NCBI GenBank assembly: GCA_030490835.1
Contig: CM059971.1
Span: 3,046,545-3,110,544, forward strand
DNA from: Annona cherimola
Taxonomy: Eukaryota; Streptophyta; Magnoliopsida; Magnoliales; Annonaceae
Direction of reading: 5' to 3'
Length of the DNA stretch: 64,000 nt
Below, one piece after another: positions 9,866-21,428 of this stretch (position 1 is its first letter; every line of letters starts with the position of its first letter). The notes below the pieces were generated by a model that ran no database searches, had not been told where the DNA came from, and was given only the letters and a program-made list of their open reading frames with translations. The position numbers and the translations under genes were made by a program.

Positions 9866-10735
9866 ATAATTGCTGCAGTGGTAGGTCTTCTTTTTTCCTC
9901 CTTCCTCTCTCTCTTCTTTATTTCTTAATGTAATGACAAAAACATGAAAATAAGGCTAACATAAAACTATGCATCGAGATTAATAAACAAGTCTCACACT
10001 AAACTCAAATACAAAATAAAGAGAATTTCTCAAGAATATTATTCAAGGGAACCGGAAGCCTTTGAAATAAAAAGAACATTACATATTTATAGAAGTGCTC
10101 TAATAAACCCTAATGCTAAGAAAATCTAAGAAAATAAAAGTAGGAAATTCCACCAAGATTAAGAGTTATAATTATTTGAAATTGTCTTGCTCTTTTATTG
10201 TGTAAAGGCCTTTTCACTTTGTGTCGTAATAATTTTACTCACTTTAAGATTTTATATGCTTGGTGTCATGCATCTTTTTCCTTCACTGGAGAAAAACTCA
10301 ACTTCAAGTTTACTGGAATGTCTAGATAGAGGAATTTTTCTAAAGAATAGAATAAGTAAATATTTGTCACATTTAATATTTTGAAGATACCTATTGTATC
10401 TAGCAAATTTACTACATATGCTTAATTATTGACCTTCTTCAAAGGTGGTTACCCATTAGGTAATTCGTCTAGCATCAACCCCTTAAACTCCACTAGCATT
10501 GACTGCATTAGGGTCCTCTACCACTTTCTGCTCCTATTTATTTGATAACATATTTTTAATAATCAGATAATGTACCTCCTTTGATTTCTTGATAACATAG
10601 GAATTTTCAACCTTCAGTTCCTCCTTGGCATATGTTATCCTTTGCTTCTCAACTATCTTCTTCTCTTCGCATTGATCAATAAATGTAATTACATCATGAG
10701 TTAAATTATTATTTCATTAGCACTCTTGTAGTAAC
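9866..10735. repeat. First unit of a tandem duplication carrying NPP debris
   Basis: Starts ATTGCTGCAGTGGTAGGTC and recurs from 11133 with the same order of sequence blocks and few differences. Each unit is followed by an NPP pseudogene fragment, so the duplicated piece was unit plus NPP fragment. Unit content (for example ttgatcaataaatgtaatta near 10670) was not assigned to a family. On the minus strand 10560-10700 reads as a charged, coding-like stretch, possibly retroelement debris. Confidence 0.7.
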
Positions 10736-10854
10736 TACGGTATTTCTATAACAAAATATCCTCCTAAACAAGAGGAAGAAAATAACCATGCACCAACTAC
10801 TTCATCCTCCACCACGTTTGAATTTGTTCCTTTCCTTCGAGAACCCTTGCTGTT

Positions 10855-11072
10855 GCTGCATGAAATACAACTGCTCCATCCCTCGAAGGACCGACTCGAT
10901 ACCATCCTCAACTACTTCAATTCCCCTAACACCATCGCCTAGCTTGTCAATCTCTATTTCAAGGACCTGATAGCCAGGGGCACCGCTTCGCCCTGACCAC
11001 CCAAAAATCACTAACGCCATCTCGCACATTGATAAGTTGGCCGGAAGGCTGATCAAGGTCTACAGAAAACGT
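10855..11072 (+). pseudogene. NPP pseudogene fragment 1
   Basis: Nucleotide similarity to 4228-4445 of the intact NPP gene: tgcatgaaatac, the DxxxH region (gatagccaggggcaccgctt) and the acattgataagttgg helix region. Frame breaks occur (an in-frame TAG in 'gcctagcttgtc' and lost bases near gcttcgccctg). No start, promoter or remaining domains. Confidence 0.8.
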
Positions 11073-11132
11073 GGATTTGCCTCTCCTTTGAAGGTCATCT
11101 ATATCGCTGTTGCTAGCTCACATTATCGCGAT

Positions 11133-11948
11133 GATTGCTGCAGTGGTAGGTCTTCTTTTTTCCTCCTTCCTCTCTCTTCATCATTTCTTAAAGTAATGAG
11201 GAAAACATGAAAATAACGCTAACATAAAACTATGCATCGAGATTAATAAATAAGTCTCACACTAAAATCAAAGACAAAATAAAGAGAATTTCTCAAGAAT
11301 ATTATTCAAGGGAACTGTAAGTCTTGCAAATAAAAAGAACATTACATATTTATAGAAGTGCTCTAATAAACCCTAATGCTAAGAAAACCTAAGAAAATAA
11401 AATTATGAAATTCCACCCAGATCAAGAGTTATAATTATTTGAAGTTGTCTTGCTCCTTTATTGTGTAAAGGCCTTTTCACTTTGTGTCTTAATAATCTTA
11501 CTCACTTTAGGATTTCATATGCTTGGTGTCATGCATCTTTCTCCTTCACTTGAGAAAAACTCAGACCTCAAGTTTACTAGAATATCTAGATAAAGAAATT
11601 TTTCTAAAGAATAGAATAAGTAAATATTTGTCACATTTGATATTTTGAAGATTCCTATTGTATCTAGCAAATTTACTACATATGCTTAATTATTGACCTT
11701 CTTTAAAGGTAGTTACCCATTAGGTAATTCGTCTCCCACTTTCTGCTCCTGTTTATTTGACAACATTTTTTTTTATATAATTAGATGATGTACCTCCTTT
11801 GATTTCTTGATAACATAGGAATTTTCAACCTTCTATTCCTCCTTTGCATCTGTTATCCTTTGCTTCTCAGTTATCTTCTTCTCTTCACATTGATCAATAA
11901 ATGTAATTACATCACGAGTTAAATTATTATTTCATTAGCACTCTCGTA
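11133..11948. repeat. Second unit of the tandem duplication
   Basis: Near copy of 9866-10735 in the same orientation, with a shorter middle. It joins NPP fragment 2 at a different point than unit 1 joins fragment 1, so at least one junction was altered after the duplication. Confidence 0.7.
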
Positions 11949-11958
11949 GCCTAGCTTG

Positions 11959-12345
11959 TCAACTACTTCAATTCCCCCCAACACCATCGCCTAGCTTGTC
12001 AGTCTCTATTTCAAGGACCTGATAGCCAGGGGCAAAACTTCGCCCTGACCATCCAAAAATCACTAACGCCATCTCGCACATTGATAAGTTGGCCGGGAGG
12101 CTGATCAAGGTCTGCAGAAAAGGGAGGCATTTGACGAGGTGAATATCATTCTACTATGAGGTCATGGCATGGTCGAGAATTGCGATGAGAAGGTGATTGC
12201 TTTCGAGAACTTCGCACATCAGATTCAAATCCCTAAGAACTGGCACATTGCTCTCGATAACGTTAAGATTTATAATGTGTTCGCTACCATTCTCAACATC
12301 AGGGGAGCTGAAAAAATGACATTGCATCATTTTCGGATTCCATTT
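11959..12345 (+). pseudogene. NPP pseudogene fragment 2
   Basis: Covers the DxxxH region, a degenerate GDHGM region (12155-12175, where 'ctatgaggtcatggcatgg' carries a TGA in place of the GGA glycine codon), then jumps by deletion to the C-terminal region (NVKIYN-like, near 12260) and ends near the family's final SFPDSIL region. Several stops and frameshifts. It extends further 3' than fragment 1, so the two derive from one longer NPP relic. Confidence 0.8.
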
Positions 12346-12960
12346 TATGCCTCAAGCTATGCCGTTTTGGTGATTAGATGATTATAACAATCGCTGCAAA
12401 ACCCACATGAAAATCGTGTCTGCATCGAAGCTTGATAACCAATGTGTCAAAAACCGAAAATGACATCCCAACACACAAACGTGGAGGCAAAAACTAAAAA
12501 TCAGTTGTCGATTTACAAGGGTTATGGATCGACATCTTTATTTATCAAACAGAGTAAAGCAGTAAAGCCATAGCTATCCTACTCTCTGGATTGAAATTGT
12601 TTAAACGGTAACACATGGATCCACAAAAAATGATCTTAGACTTATATGTTTATGGGTCTTATAATGTTATATTGTACACTCCAGCTTGCAGCTCAACTGC
12701 ATAGTTTTAAAATAAGTTACAATACGTTTAAGCTTAAACTCATTTATAAATCTTAAAGAACTTTGATCCATTTTCAATGTAAGATTCGCATAATACATAG
12801 CTACAAGAAATCAAATTTCGTAAAGTAGTTAACAGTGGTTTCGAACTAATTACATAATATATAGTCGGCTAAAGTTTCAACACTCACTTGGATATTGTTA
12901 TAGTGCAATCGATTATAAAATGGGGTTCGAAAGTCGCATATATCAAAATATAACAATGTA
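12346..12960. other. AT-rich spacer, nothing recognised
   Basis: No gene, RNA or repeat end identified. 12520-12545 shares a short match (atcgacatctttat) with 9367-9380 downstream of the truncated NPP copy, which may mark a shared junction. Confidence 0.35.
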
Positions 12961-12969
12961 TTATATAAT

Positions 12970-13352
12970 GAGATCTGATTTGTTGCACCTAGATCACTTA
13001 ATCTTGGTGCACCCGGTGCATTTAACCCATTTTTAAACTTTTTTTTAAATTTTTTTATAAGATTATTAATCTAAGTATATTTAATATGTGTATCAATTTT
13101 TACCATTTTTTGGAGATTTTTAGATTTTTTTTGGATTTTTGAAAATGAGTAGCACTTTTAGTAATTTTAAATTATTAAAAATGCTACCGATTTTTAAAAA
13201 TCTAAAGATATCCAAAACTAGTAAAACTTGATATACATGTTAAATATATTTAGATTAATAATTGTATTAAAATTCAGAAAATTTTTAAAAATGGGTATTT
13301 GCACCTAGGTGCACCGAAACTAAGTACACCAAAGTGCATACAATCAGGCTCC
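12970..13352. mobile_element. Palindromic Mutator-like MITE (GAGATCTGATT/GGAGCCTGATT termini)
   Basis: Perfect 9-bp direct repeat TTATATAAT at 12961-12969 and 13353-13361. Termini are GAGATCTGATTTGTTGCACC and, inverted, GGAGCCTGATTGTATGCACT. The arms stay complementary inward through GGTGCAC to the AT-rich centre near 13165. No coding capacity. The core (ttaccattttt, gatttttaga) resembles the GAGAAGTGATCC family although the ends differ. Confidence 0.75.
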
Positions 13353-13469
13353 TTATATAATCATTTATCTATATAAAAATAATATATTAAATAGTTTAGA
13401 TGTAGAAAATACAATTTTAAAATTAATAATTAAATCAAACTTATGTAAAAAAATCAGACTATTTTATTA

Positions 13470-13806
13470 GGGGCCCAATTGTATGCTTCCCGGGTGAATA
13501 CACCAAAATTTAAAAAAATTTTGAAATTTTTTTATACAACTGTTAGTCTAAGTATATTTAACACGTGTATTAATTTTTAGCATTTGGTTATTTTTTTAAT
13601 TTTTAAAAATCAATGGCATTTTAGTAATTTAAAATTACTAAAATATCACTAATTTTTAAAAAATTATCTAAAAATCTCCAAAGATTGTAAAAATTGATAT
13701 ACATGATAAATACACTTATATTAACACTTTCATGAAAAAATTTAAAAAAATAAAAAAAAATGGGTATATGCATCTTAATGGTTTTGGGAGCATAGAATTG
13801 AGTTCC
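13470..13806. mobile_element. Palindromic MITE, related core
   Basis: Left GGGGCCCAATTGTATGCTTC pairs with the reverse complement of the right end (GGAACTCAATTCTATGCTCC). The AT-rich arms are also complementary. The flanks are AT-rich and give no clear target duplication. Confidence 0.6.
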
Positions 13807-13810
13807 ATTT

Positions 13811-14551
13811 TTATGTAGATTTTGTATTATTTTAAAATGTGACTTATACACATGTTTGGTTTAAATAAAATTAATATAGACATTTTATTGGGTTACTTAT
13901 CATTAATGGCAAGATACTAATGGGCAGGGTAACAAGGTCACTATCTCTATTCAACATCTGAACTTTTGACTTCTTATTCACACAAATAATCTTATCTATA
14001 TACACGCAAGGTAGTTGCTCGAGGATTGAAGTAGTCACAAACTTGATATATTTCTTAAATAAATAAATTTCAATTGAATGGTGCCTTAATTTTAGTTTAA
14101 ATAATTTATTCATCCCCATTTATAGTGAACTACACTTGAATATTATCCAAAATTAATATTTAATATAATTATTTAGATTTAGGTACAAAAAAATTAAAAT
14201 TTTAATTTCAAAAATATAGTAATTAACTACATTAAATACTAGATGCACATATAGAGAAGTAGTCCAAGTCTAATTTTTTAAAATCATTTCTCTGAGTCTA
14301 AATTTGGTCGCAAAAAATGATCTAAAAATATAGAGTTTTATTGTATTGATAATAATAATTATTACTACTATAGGCATTAATGTGTTGATGCCAATAATCC
14401 AACACAGTCATAATCTGGTTGTTAAGTTCTAATCTTGTGTTTCGGCACGAGGAGTTTAGATTCTCGCTAAGGGAGCTTTTGTATCTTCCATTTTAGGAAT
14501 GTTAGTCCTCTTCCTCAGTATATTAGTCATTATTTGTAACAAGAAAGATAA
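13811..14551. other. AT-rich spacer, nothing recognised
   Basis: No supported gene or element ends. Confidence 0.4.
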
Positions 14552-14978
14552 AATATCTTGTTAGACCGGGCTAAGTAAATAGTCCGCTTAGCGCACCTCA
14601 AAATACTTATTTTCAACAATTTATTTTGTTTTTTTCTTTATACACTTGTTTATATATAGGTATTTAACATATAAACCATACGCTTTTTTATTTAAATGTG
14701 TTTAATATATAAACTAAGTTTTACCTTTTTGGATATGTATATATATATATATTTATATTTTTAAAGATAGAGTAGTTTAAATACATATATGCATGTAGAT
14801 GTTTAAAAAATTCAAAAAAATATATAAACATATCCAAAAATAGTAAAACCTGGCTTATAAGTTAAATATACTTAGATAAACAAGTGTATGAAGAGAAAAA
14901 TTTAAAAAATTGTTATAAATATATTTTTTGAGGTGGGCTAAATGAAGCATTTGCTTAGCTCCGGCTAATGAGATCACC
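14552..14978. mobile_element. Palindromic Mutator-like MITE (GAGAAGTGATCC family)
   Basis: The ends read CTTGTTAGACCGGGCTAAG and, inverted, GGTGATCTCATTAGCCGG. The arms contain the family's tacacttgtttat and aaaccaagttttacc-type blocks in inverted order. A target duplication was not clear. Confidence 0.65.
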
Positions 14979-15317
14979 TTTCAACCAAAAAACAAAAAAA
15001 AAACATTCATGCAACGAAGATCTCACTCATGCGTACATTGATGTGAAATCACTTGGCTATGTAAGTATTGACCTGTAACGACTTAATTGATTGAGTACAA
15101 TTATTGATTATGTCTTAAGTTGCTGTTTATCCAAGCTTGTAATTATCATTTAAATACATTTTTCAGATTAGAAATAATTTTAACCCTTTAAAAGATTACA
15201 TTTTAATGATTTTGTTTTGTTACCCACTGAAATTTTTCGTAAAATAATAATTAATTTCTAGCTAAAAAGATAATTTCAAACGTAATAAACAAGTTGGATT
15301 TACAAGAATAAGATGAT

Positions 15318-15848
15318 CATTATCATCATCATAAGCCATTTCCCACCTATGTGGGGTCGGCTGCATGGATTCTGTTACGCCATTTTTGGCGATTTAAGAC
15401 TAAATTTTCAGTAATTTGTAATATTTTTAAATCTTGTTTAATTACTTCCATCCATGTTTTTTTTGGGTCTTCCTCTCATTCTTCTGCCACCTTCTACTTG
15501 GATAAACTCTGTTTTCCTAACCGGTGCTACTTTAGGCCTTCTTTTAACATGACCAAACCATCTTAATCTATTTTCTCTCATTTTATCATAAATTGGTCTC
15601 ACTTTTAAGTTTTCTCGAATTATTTCATTCCTAATTTTATCTTTTCTTGTTTTATCACTCATCCACCTTAACATTCTCATTTCCGCTACGCTCATTTTTT
15701 GTATATGTTGCTCTTTAACTGCCCAACATTCTGCCTCATAAAGCATAGCAGGTCTAATCGCAGTCTTATAAAATTTTCCTTTTAATTTGACTGGAACTCG
15801 ACGGTCACATAAAATTCCTGACGCACTTCTCCATTTCTTCCATTAAAT
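15318..15848 (-). mobile_element. 5'-truncated RTE-type LINE insertion
   Basis: On the minus strand an open stretch (15438-15746, continuing with similarity to about 15845) encodes the C-terminal part of a non-LTR reverse transcriptase. It includes MSVAEMRMLRWMS and MRENRLRWFGHVKRRP, blocks common to plant RTE-type LINE proteins. The element's 3' end (left here) is an ATGATG-like microsatellite, as usual for RTE elements. A 9-bp repeat TAAGATGAT at 15309-15317 and 15849-15857 looks like the target-site duplication. The catalytic FxDD region is missing, so it is dead on arrival. Confidence 0.85.
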
Positions 15849-15879
15849 TAAGATGATGCAAACACTAAATTGTAAACAT

Positions 15880-16055
15880 TAAATTAAGCAATTCCTTGAA
15901 AATTTCCAGAGAACCCGGTCGGTCATTAATTTAATGAGTCCTTAAATATTTATACTTAAATACAGTCCTTAATTTCTGCTATTTTTATAGCTTTCGATGA
16001 AATTAATTTGACATATTATTCACTAAGCATTTGAGTCTATCTTACTTTTTAACTT
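15880..16055. repeat. Segment shared with 52410-52590
   Basis: Shares aattaagcaattc, agagaacccgg, ggtcattaatttaat and aattaatttgac in the same order with 52410-52590. Both copies adjoin a GAGAAGTGATCC-family MITE, on opposite sides. Confidence 0.65.
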
Positions 16056-16056
16056 T

Positions 16057-16253
16057 GAGAAGTGATCTCATTAGCCTGGGCTAAGCAAATGTCCTGCTTA
16101 GCCCATCTCACAAGACTCGGTTAATTTTTTTTATTTTTTTTCATACACTTATTTATCTAAATATATTTAACATATAAACCAAATTTTACCATTTTGAATA
16201 TGTGTATATATAGCAGAGTATTTACTTAGCCTAGGCTAATAGGATAATTCATC
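16057..16253. mobile_element. Internally deleted Mutator-like MITE
   Basis: Has the family ends GAGAAGTGATCTCATTAGCC and, inverted, GATGAATTATCCTATTAGCC. Only the left arm and a short right end remain. Flanks TTTAACTTT (16048-16056) and TTTGACTTT (16254-16262) match at 8 of 9 positions. Confidence 0.7.
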
Positions 16254-16354
16254 TTTGACTTTTTATTATTATGTTTTGAATTATTTTTATATAACTATGC
16301 TAGTCTGATCACATAGAATCTATGCCTTTTTGCAAATGATGCCATCACTGGAAA

Positions 16355-17128
16355 TAAGGGTGGGAATTGGGGCAAATTGATTGGTGATGTGCCCTTTACT
16401 CAGACCATTTTTTATTAGATAAAACCCACATTTTTTTAGCTGGTAGGGAAAAGTCAGAATTTTTTGCCCAAATTCAAAAATAGGTCAAGATGAGTCAACC
16501 ATGTCCTGACCCTCCCTCATGTATTTATTTATCATAAATTATAAGCATATTTTTTAAACTTTATTCTTAGTTTCTTCCAAAATTCTCATATTAACATTTG
16601 CACATATCCTTATAACTCTTATACATAATTTGTAATTTTTCCATTATTTTCTTGCAAAAATACTATTGTTTTAGAAAAATATTTTTATAAATACTAAAAT
16701 CCATTCTTAATGAAATATATTTTATTAACCTATTTTTATAAAGATACGTTATATTTACTAATAAAAAATTATAAAGATACATTATATTTACTTATCTTTT
16801 GATTAGTAATAACATTTACTTTTTTAACTAGTAAAATAGCGAAGCATATAATATCTAAATTTCACATAGACATGTCTTTGTATTTAAAATGCATATAAAA
16901 TCTTTTATTTTACATGATATTTTTTTATCCGACCCACTATTCCGATATTGACCCATGACCAATCCAAACTTTGTACTAAAATCTATTGAGAAAATGTAAG
17001 AGGTAAATTGACCTTGCTCCAACCCTATATAAAAATAGGGTCAAATAAAATTTTTTAAAAATAGGGTTAGGGTTGGATTAACCCTAACCAACCCTGACAC
17101 TATATAGCCCACTTTGATTTCTACCCTA
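16355..17128. mobile_element. Non-autonomous hAT-like element
   Basis: Starts TAAGGGTGGGAATTGG and ends CTACCCTA, with flanks ACTGGAAA (16347-16354) and ACTAGAAA (17129-17136) matching at 7 of 8 positions. The interior holds the same kind of blocks as 1315-1774 (gacccac, ctgaccc, tagggtcaaataa) but is longer and has no transposase frame. Confidence 0.65.
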
Positions 17129-17136
17129 ACTAGAAA

Positions 17137-18220
17137 CACTTCAGATATATTTTTTGAAAATATTTTTATGAATTTGCAGGTCTCAGCCATACAAGTTCTA
17201 CAATTTTTCAGAATTCTAACTTTATATAAATAGATTTTTTTTAAAAAAAAAATAAAAAATTGCAAATCTCATGTCAATTTGAGGAACGGGCTTAGCCCGG
17301 CTCATTATGTTGAATTCGGGCTCAATTATGCCAGCTCCTATACTATATATGGGCCTCAATTTGGCCTTTAGGGCCTGACTTAAAATCTCATGAGGCTACA
17401 CGTATAATCCTCCAAGACTCCTAAGTTGCTAATGCATGAATGAGATCTTATAATTCCTCAAAACTTAGGGTTTGGATATTGTATTATCAAATATCTCTGA
17501 TCTTTCATAATAGGTTGTGGCATGGCAGGCATGCCATCCACCGGACCCCCGCTGAGGTGTTCATCTCTGTGATTTGGGAGTTGATTGTCTCCCTCATTAA
17601 ATAGCGAGGAGCATGCTGTCTCCCATAGAATAGATGAGAGTATGTTATCTCATTTAGGCTGTAATATTTGAATTGAGTTGTAATATATATACACCCGATA
17701 AAAAAACGATTAGTTTCTATATCTTGAAAATAAAGTTAAAAAAATATTTTGGATATAAATTAATTTATACATATTTATGATGCAAAAATCACTTTTACTG
17801 GAGATATTTTGGGTATTACTATTTAATACATTGGAGAGTTAATATATAACTACTAAAATTTTGAAAAGAAATATATTATGTGAGAAGTTTTAAACCATGT
17901 GAATTTCAAACCAATAACCAAGTACACACATTATAATAAAACATCTTAACGACAATAAAATTTAGTGTCTTATTTGTTGCTAATGTATGATCCCCACTAG
18001 CAACAAAATATTTTCATTCTGTATCTAATCTGTATAAATAACAACCCAAAAGTAACAAACAGAAAAAAAAAAAAAAAATGGTTACGCTTTTATCTTGAAT
18101 TCTACAAGTTTATTGTAGCGAACTAGCGATATATTAATTAATATTCTGAATGGTTTAAACTTTTATTTTTTGGGTTGTTTGGTAACCCATGTCACTTTTC
18201 AATCTAAACTTTTATTTTTT
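17137..18220. other. AT-rich spacer, nothing recognised
   Basis: No gene supported. Local A-run at 18063-18078. Confidence 0.35.
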
Positions 18221-18481
18221 GGGAGCATGCATACACCTATTTTTTTTTTTTTTTTGAAATTTTTTTTCATAAAACTGTTAAGATAAGTGTATTTAACATC
18301 TTTATAAAAATTTTACTATTTTTGGAGTCCAAAAATGGTAAATTTTTTAGAAAGATGTTAAATACACTTATCTTAACAGTTTTATGAAAAAAAAAAATTT
18401 CAAAATAAAAATAAAAAAATAAGTGTATGCGTCCGGAAGCATACAATGCTGCATGCTCCCAAGAGCATACGATCGGGGTCC
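18221..18481. mobile_element. Palindromic MITE with perfect 36-bp arms
   Basis: 18268-18303 and 18351-18386 are perfect reverse complements (36 bp), and the 47-bp middle is itself nearly palindromic. Outer sequence has repeated GCATGC/GCATAC blocks; the right end resembles the terminus of 13470-13806 (GGACCCCGATCGTATGC inverted). The left end looks shortened. A transcript would form a very stable hairpin. Confidence 0.7.
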
Positions 18482-18879
18482 ATCTTTTAGTGGTATAAGT
18501 TTAACTGGGTTATATGTGGGAAAAAGCCCGCTAAATTGGCTGACCATTTTTATGTCTTATCATAATTTATATCATGTCCTCCCATCTCTGTTATATCCAC
18601 TTCTTAAGCCAACGATTGTGTTAGTAATTTCGTGCAGAACCATTTAACATCACTTGTAAGGCTTGTAAGTGTATAAGGGTTATATGGGTGGAGAAAGGCC
18701 TTACAAATGTCTAGTCATTTTTAGCGGGGCGAAATCTTAAAATAGAAGATTTTTAATGCGCCTGCATCGAGAAACAAATCGGCAAAAAAATAGCCCCAAA
18801 ACATCCACACGAGCACAACGCTATCACAAAGGCTAAAAAAATGAAAATCAAGGAAAATTATCGATGACAACAGCAAGAC
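18482..18879. other. Spacer, nothing recognised
   Basis: Two similar blocks (ataagtttaactgggttatatg near 18495, ataagggttatatgggtgg near 18673) suggest an old local duplication. No gene seen. Confidence 0.3.
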
Positions 18880-19400
18880 TAAGCCAGAGGAGATAGAGAT
18901 ATGGAAGAGACAAGTCCAGGAGTTCTGAACCTAGTTTTAAGATCCGATCCAAATGAAGCAACAACACACAATATGAGGGAATGAGGGTACTCACCGCTTT
19001 AGTTGCCGATCATTGGGGGAAGGGCTGTCAACATCGGACGAGAGCTTGCCGTCAGATGTCTACGCATGAGGGATGAGAGATATGAGGGAGGGCTAGATCG
19101 AATCTGAGATGAAGACGAGTTGAAGATGCTTCAATTTTTGTCACTGGAGAGATGTGAAAAGAGGCAAACAAGAGGGAGAGCCGGCGTGAAGAAGGGAGGG
19201 GATGACGAGAGGGAAAGAGGGCGTGAGGAAGTGAGGGGCGGAGGAGAGGCGGGGGTGTGCTAGTCCTTGAGATTTCTTATGCTTTTTCAAAATCGCCTAT
19301 CGTGCCTGGACCGCTCTGCTCTTTTTCTCAACCGACGCTCACGATCCAAGCTGCGAGATCCAACGGCTATGGGGGAGGCGGGCTAAAAAATTGAGTGTTT
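18880..19400 (-). other. GC-rich island resembling a gene 5' leader on the minus strand
   Basis: Stands out from AT-rich surroundings. On the minus strand it reads as a pyrimidine-rich leader (ctccctc, ctcttcccc-type runs at 19150-19250) followed by a good splice-donor-like AAGCGGTGAGTACC near 18990-19003. No open frame or recognised protein follows. It could be the promoter and leader of a lost gene or a fragment captured by a transposon. Confidence 0.3.
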
Positions 19401-20250
19401 ATGTTTAGCAGTTTAGGCTATTTGAATTGATAATATTTATGCAGTGAGATTAAAAAATAATTTTAATAAATGTCCAGAAATTTGATATAAATTCTATACT
19501 CATCGAAGAAATGTAATTATTGATTTAGTATTTTTTTCCATACGTCAACTGGTCATGACGAATGTCAGTAGGGACTTGGTCGTAGGAGGTATGGGTCAGC
19601 GGGCACTACAAGTTATTAGCTAAGCATATTTTAAGATTGTTTCAAGTATTCTGGCTAATGGTGTTATTGTTTATAATCAACCCACTCATCCAACTTGTTT
19701 ATAAATAGATTTATGTTGAATTTTTGAATAAATGAGTTATGATCTGTCAACTCGTTCATTATTTAATTAAATAAATATATTAGAATTGAGATTTTATAAT
19801 CAGCCAACCTGTTTAGTAATCTGTTTAACCCATTTAACTTGTTCAACTTATTTAAACCATTAAAGTTTTATATACATATATATATGTATGTAAGCCACTT
19901 AATAATTTACCTCGTTGAGTCTTTCTCTTATCACTTATTTTTTATTTTTCATTGCCATTATAATTCCATTTTTTGTTATTATCTTATTTTCATTTTCTTG
20001 TGCTGAAGGCACTATCTCATCTCTCATTGCGAGATCATCGTGTACCAAAATTTAGACTTTTAAGTCATTTGTTATACAACTTATTAATAACCCATGTATT
20101 AAATAGGTTGTAAAAATGAGTTAGGATTGAATTTTTTAAAATAAGTTAAGAAACAGATTAGGGTTGAGATATTTTAAATAGATTAGGATTAGGATTATGC
20201 TCCAACCCGTCTAACCCGATTCTTTAGTATTCTTAATTCCAACAAGTATA
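19401..20250. repeat. Possible diverged hAT-like repeat
   Basis: From about 19660 the sequence has recurrent aaccca/ggttag-type blocks (cccactcatccaact, gattagggttgaga, tccaacccgtctaacccg) like the interiors of the two hAT-like elements. Ends and target duplication were not found. Confidence 0.3.
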
Positions 20251-21428
20251 TTCCATTCTTAAGTTATCCATGAATTTCAGACTCATCTTATAACAATTTA
20301 CGTTATAAACTCAAAATGATTATAAAAACGTACCACACTTTTCAAAATCTCATCCCAAAGCATCAAATACAATTTCAAGAAATTAAAATTAATACCAAAA
20401 AATGTATCTTTTGTTATCTTCAAAACCAATTAAAAAGAGGTAGTTACTTACATTACATTTATTATATTTAATATTATTTATTTAATTAGAAGACCAAATT
20501 TATCCAAAACAAATATGCACAGGCCACATTTGTTGAGATATAAACATTCATGTATAAATTATGAAAATTGTTTAGATACATTTACATATGTACTAAAATA
20601 TAATAATTTATCTATGATATTTTTGAAGATTTATATCTAAAAACATAACTCTAAAATTGATATTTAACATTTTCTGAGGGATACTATTTAACACTAAACT
20701 ATTTTATTATATTAATTTGACACAATTGCAGATAAAGCACAAGCTCCATGGGAGTGGACAAATGAAAAAAATTTCTTGATAATGTAAATGATGTTTAATA
20801 GAATGAATTTTTCTTGAAATATTAAAATATTAAAAATGAAGGAAACTACATGAAGAGAGGTTCTGTAGAAGCAAAACTCTTTTCAAATTATTCAATAATG
20901 GAATGTTTTGTGTGTTTTCATTGGATTTACTGGATCAATCCATAAGCATTAACCTTTCCTCATAATTACATTTGGATCTTATCATACATATCTCAATCCG
21001 AGATATTTATATAACATCGGGTGATCATGCATGAGCGGTGGGGAATAAGGGCATTTTCGGCCAATCATAAAATACTTTTTAACTTTTTAGTTCTATATGA
21101 AGCGATTAATATAAGAGATAATCCACGAATCAAGTTTTTACCATTTCTAGATATATGTATATATATTATTTTAAAATTTAAATATAGAAGTATTATGATT
21201 ATTTCAAACCTATTGAAATGGTATTTAAAATTCAAAAATCTATATATCTCCGAATTTTTAGTTATTTTTTTATGAAACCGCAAATCTAAATGTACAGAAC
21301 ATATAGACTAAGCTTTTTTAAGATATTATGTAAACAATAATAAATACATAAATATATTCAATATTGTTAAGATATTATGTATATAATATATTCAATATTA
21401 AATATAAAAACGAAAAATTGAGCTCAAG
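20251..21428. other. AT-rich spacer, nothing recognised
   Basis: Open frames on opposite strands at 21021-21283 mirror each other because the DNA is AT-rich and partly palindromic (atatatgtatatatat). No protein family seen. Confidence 0.4.
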
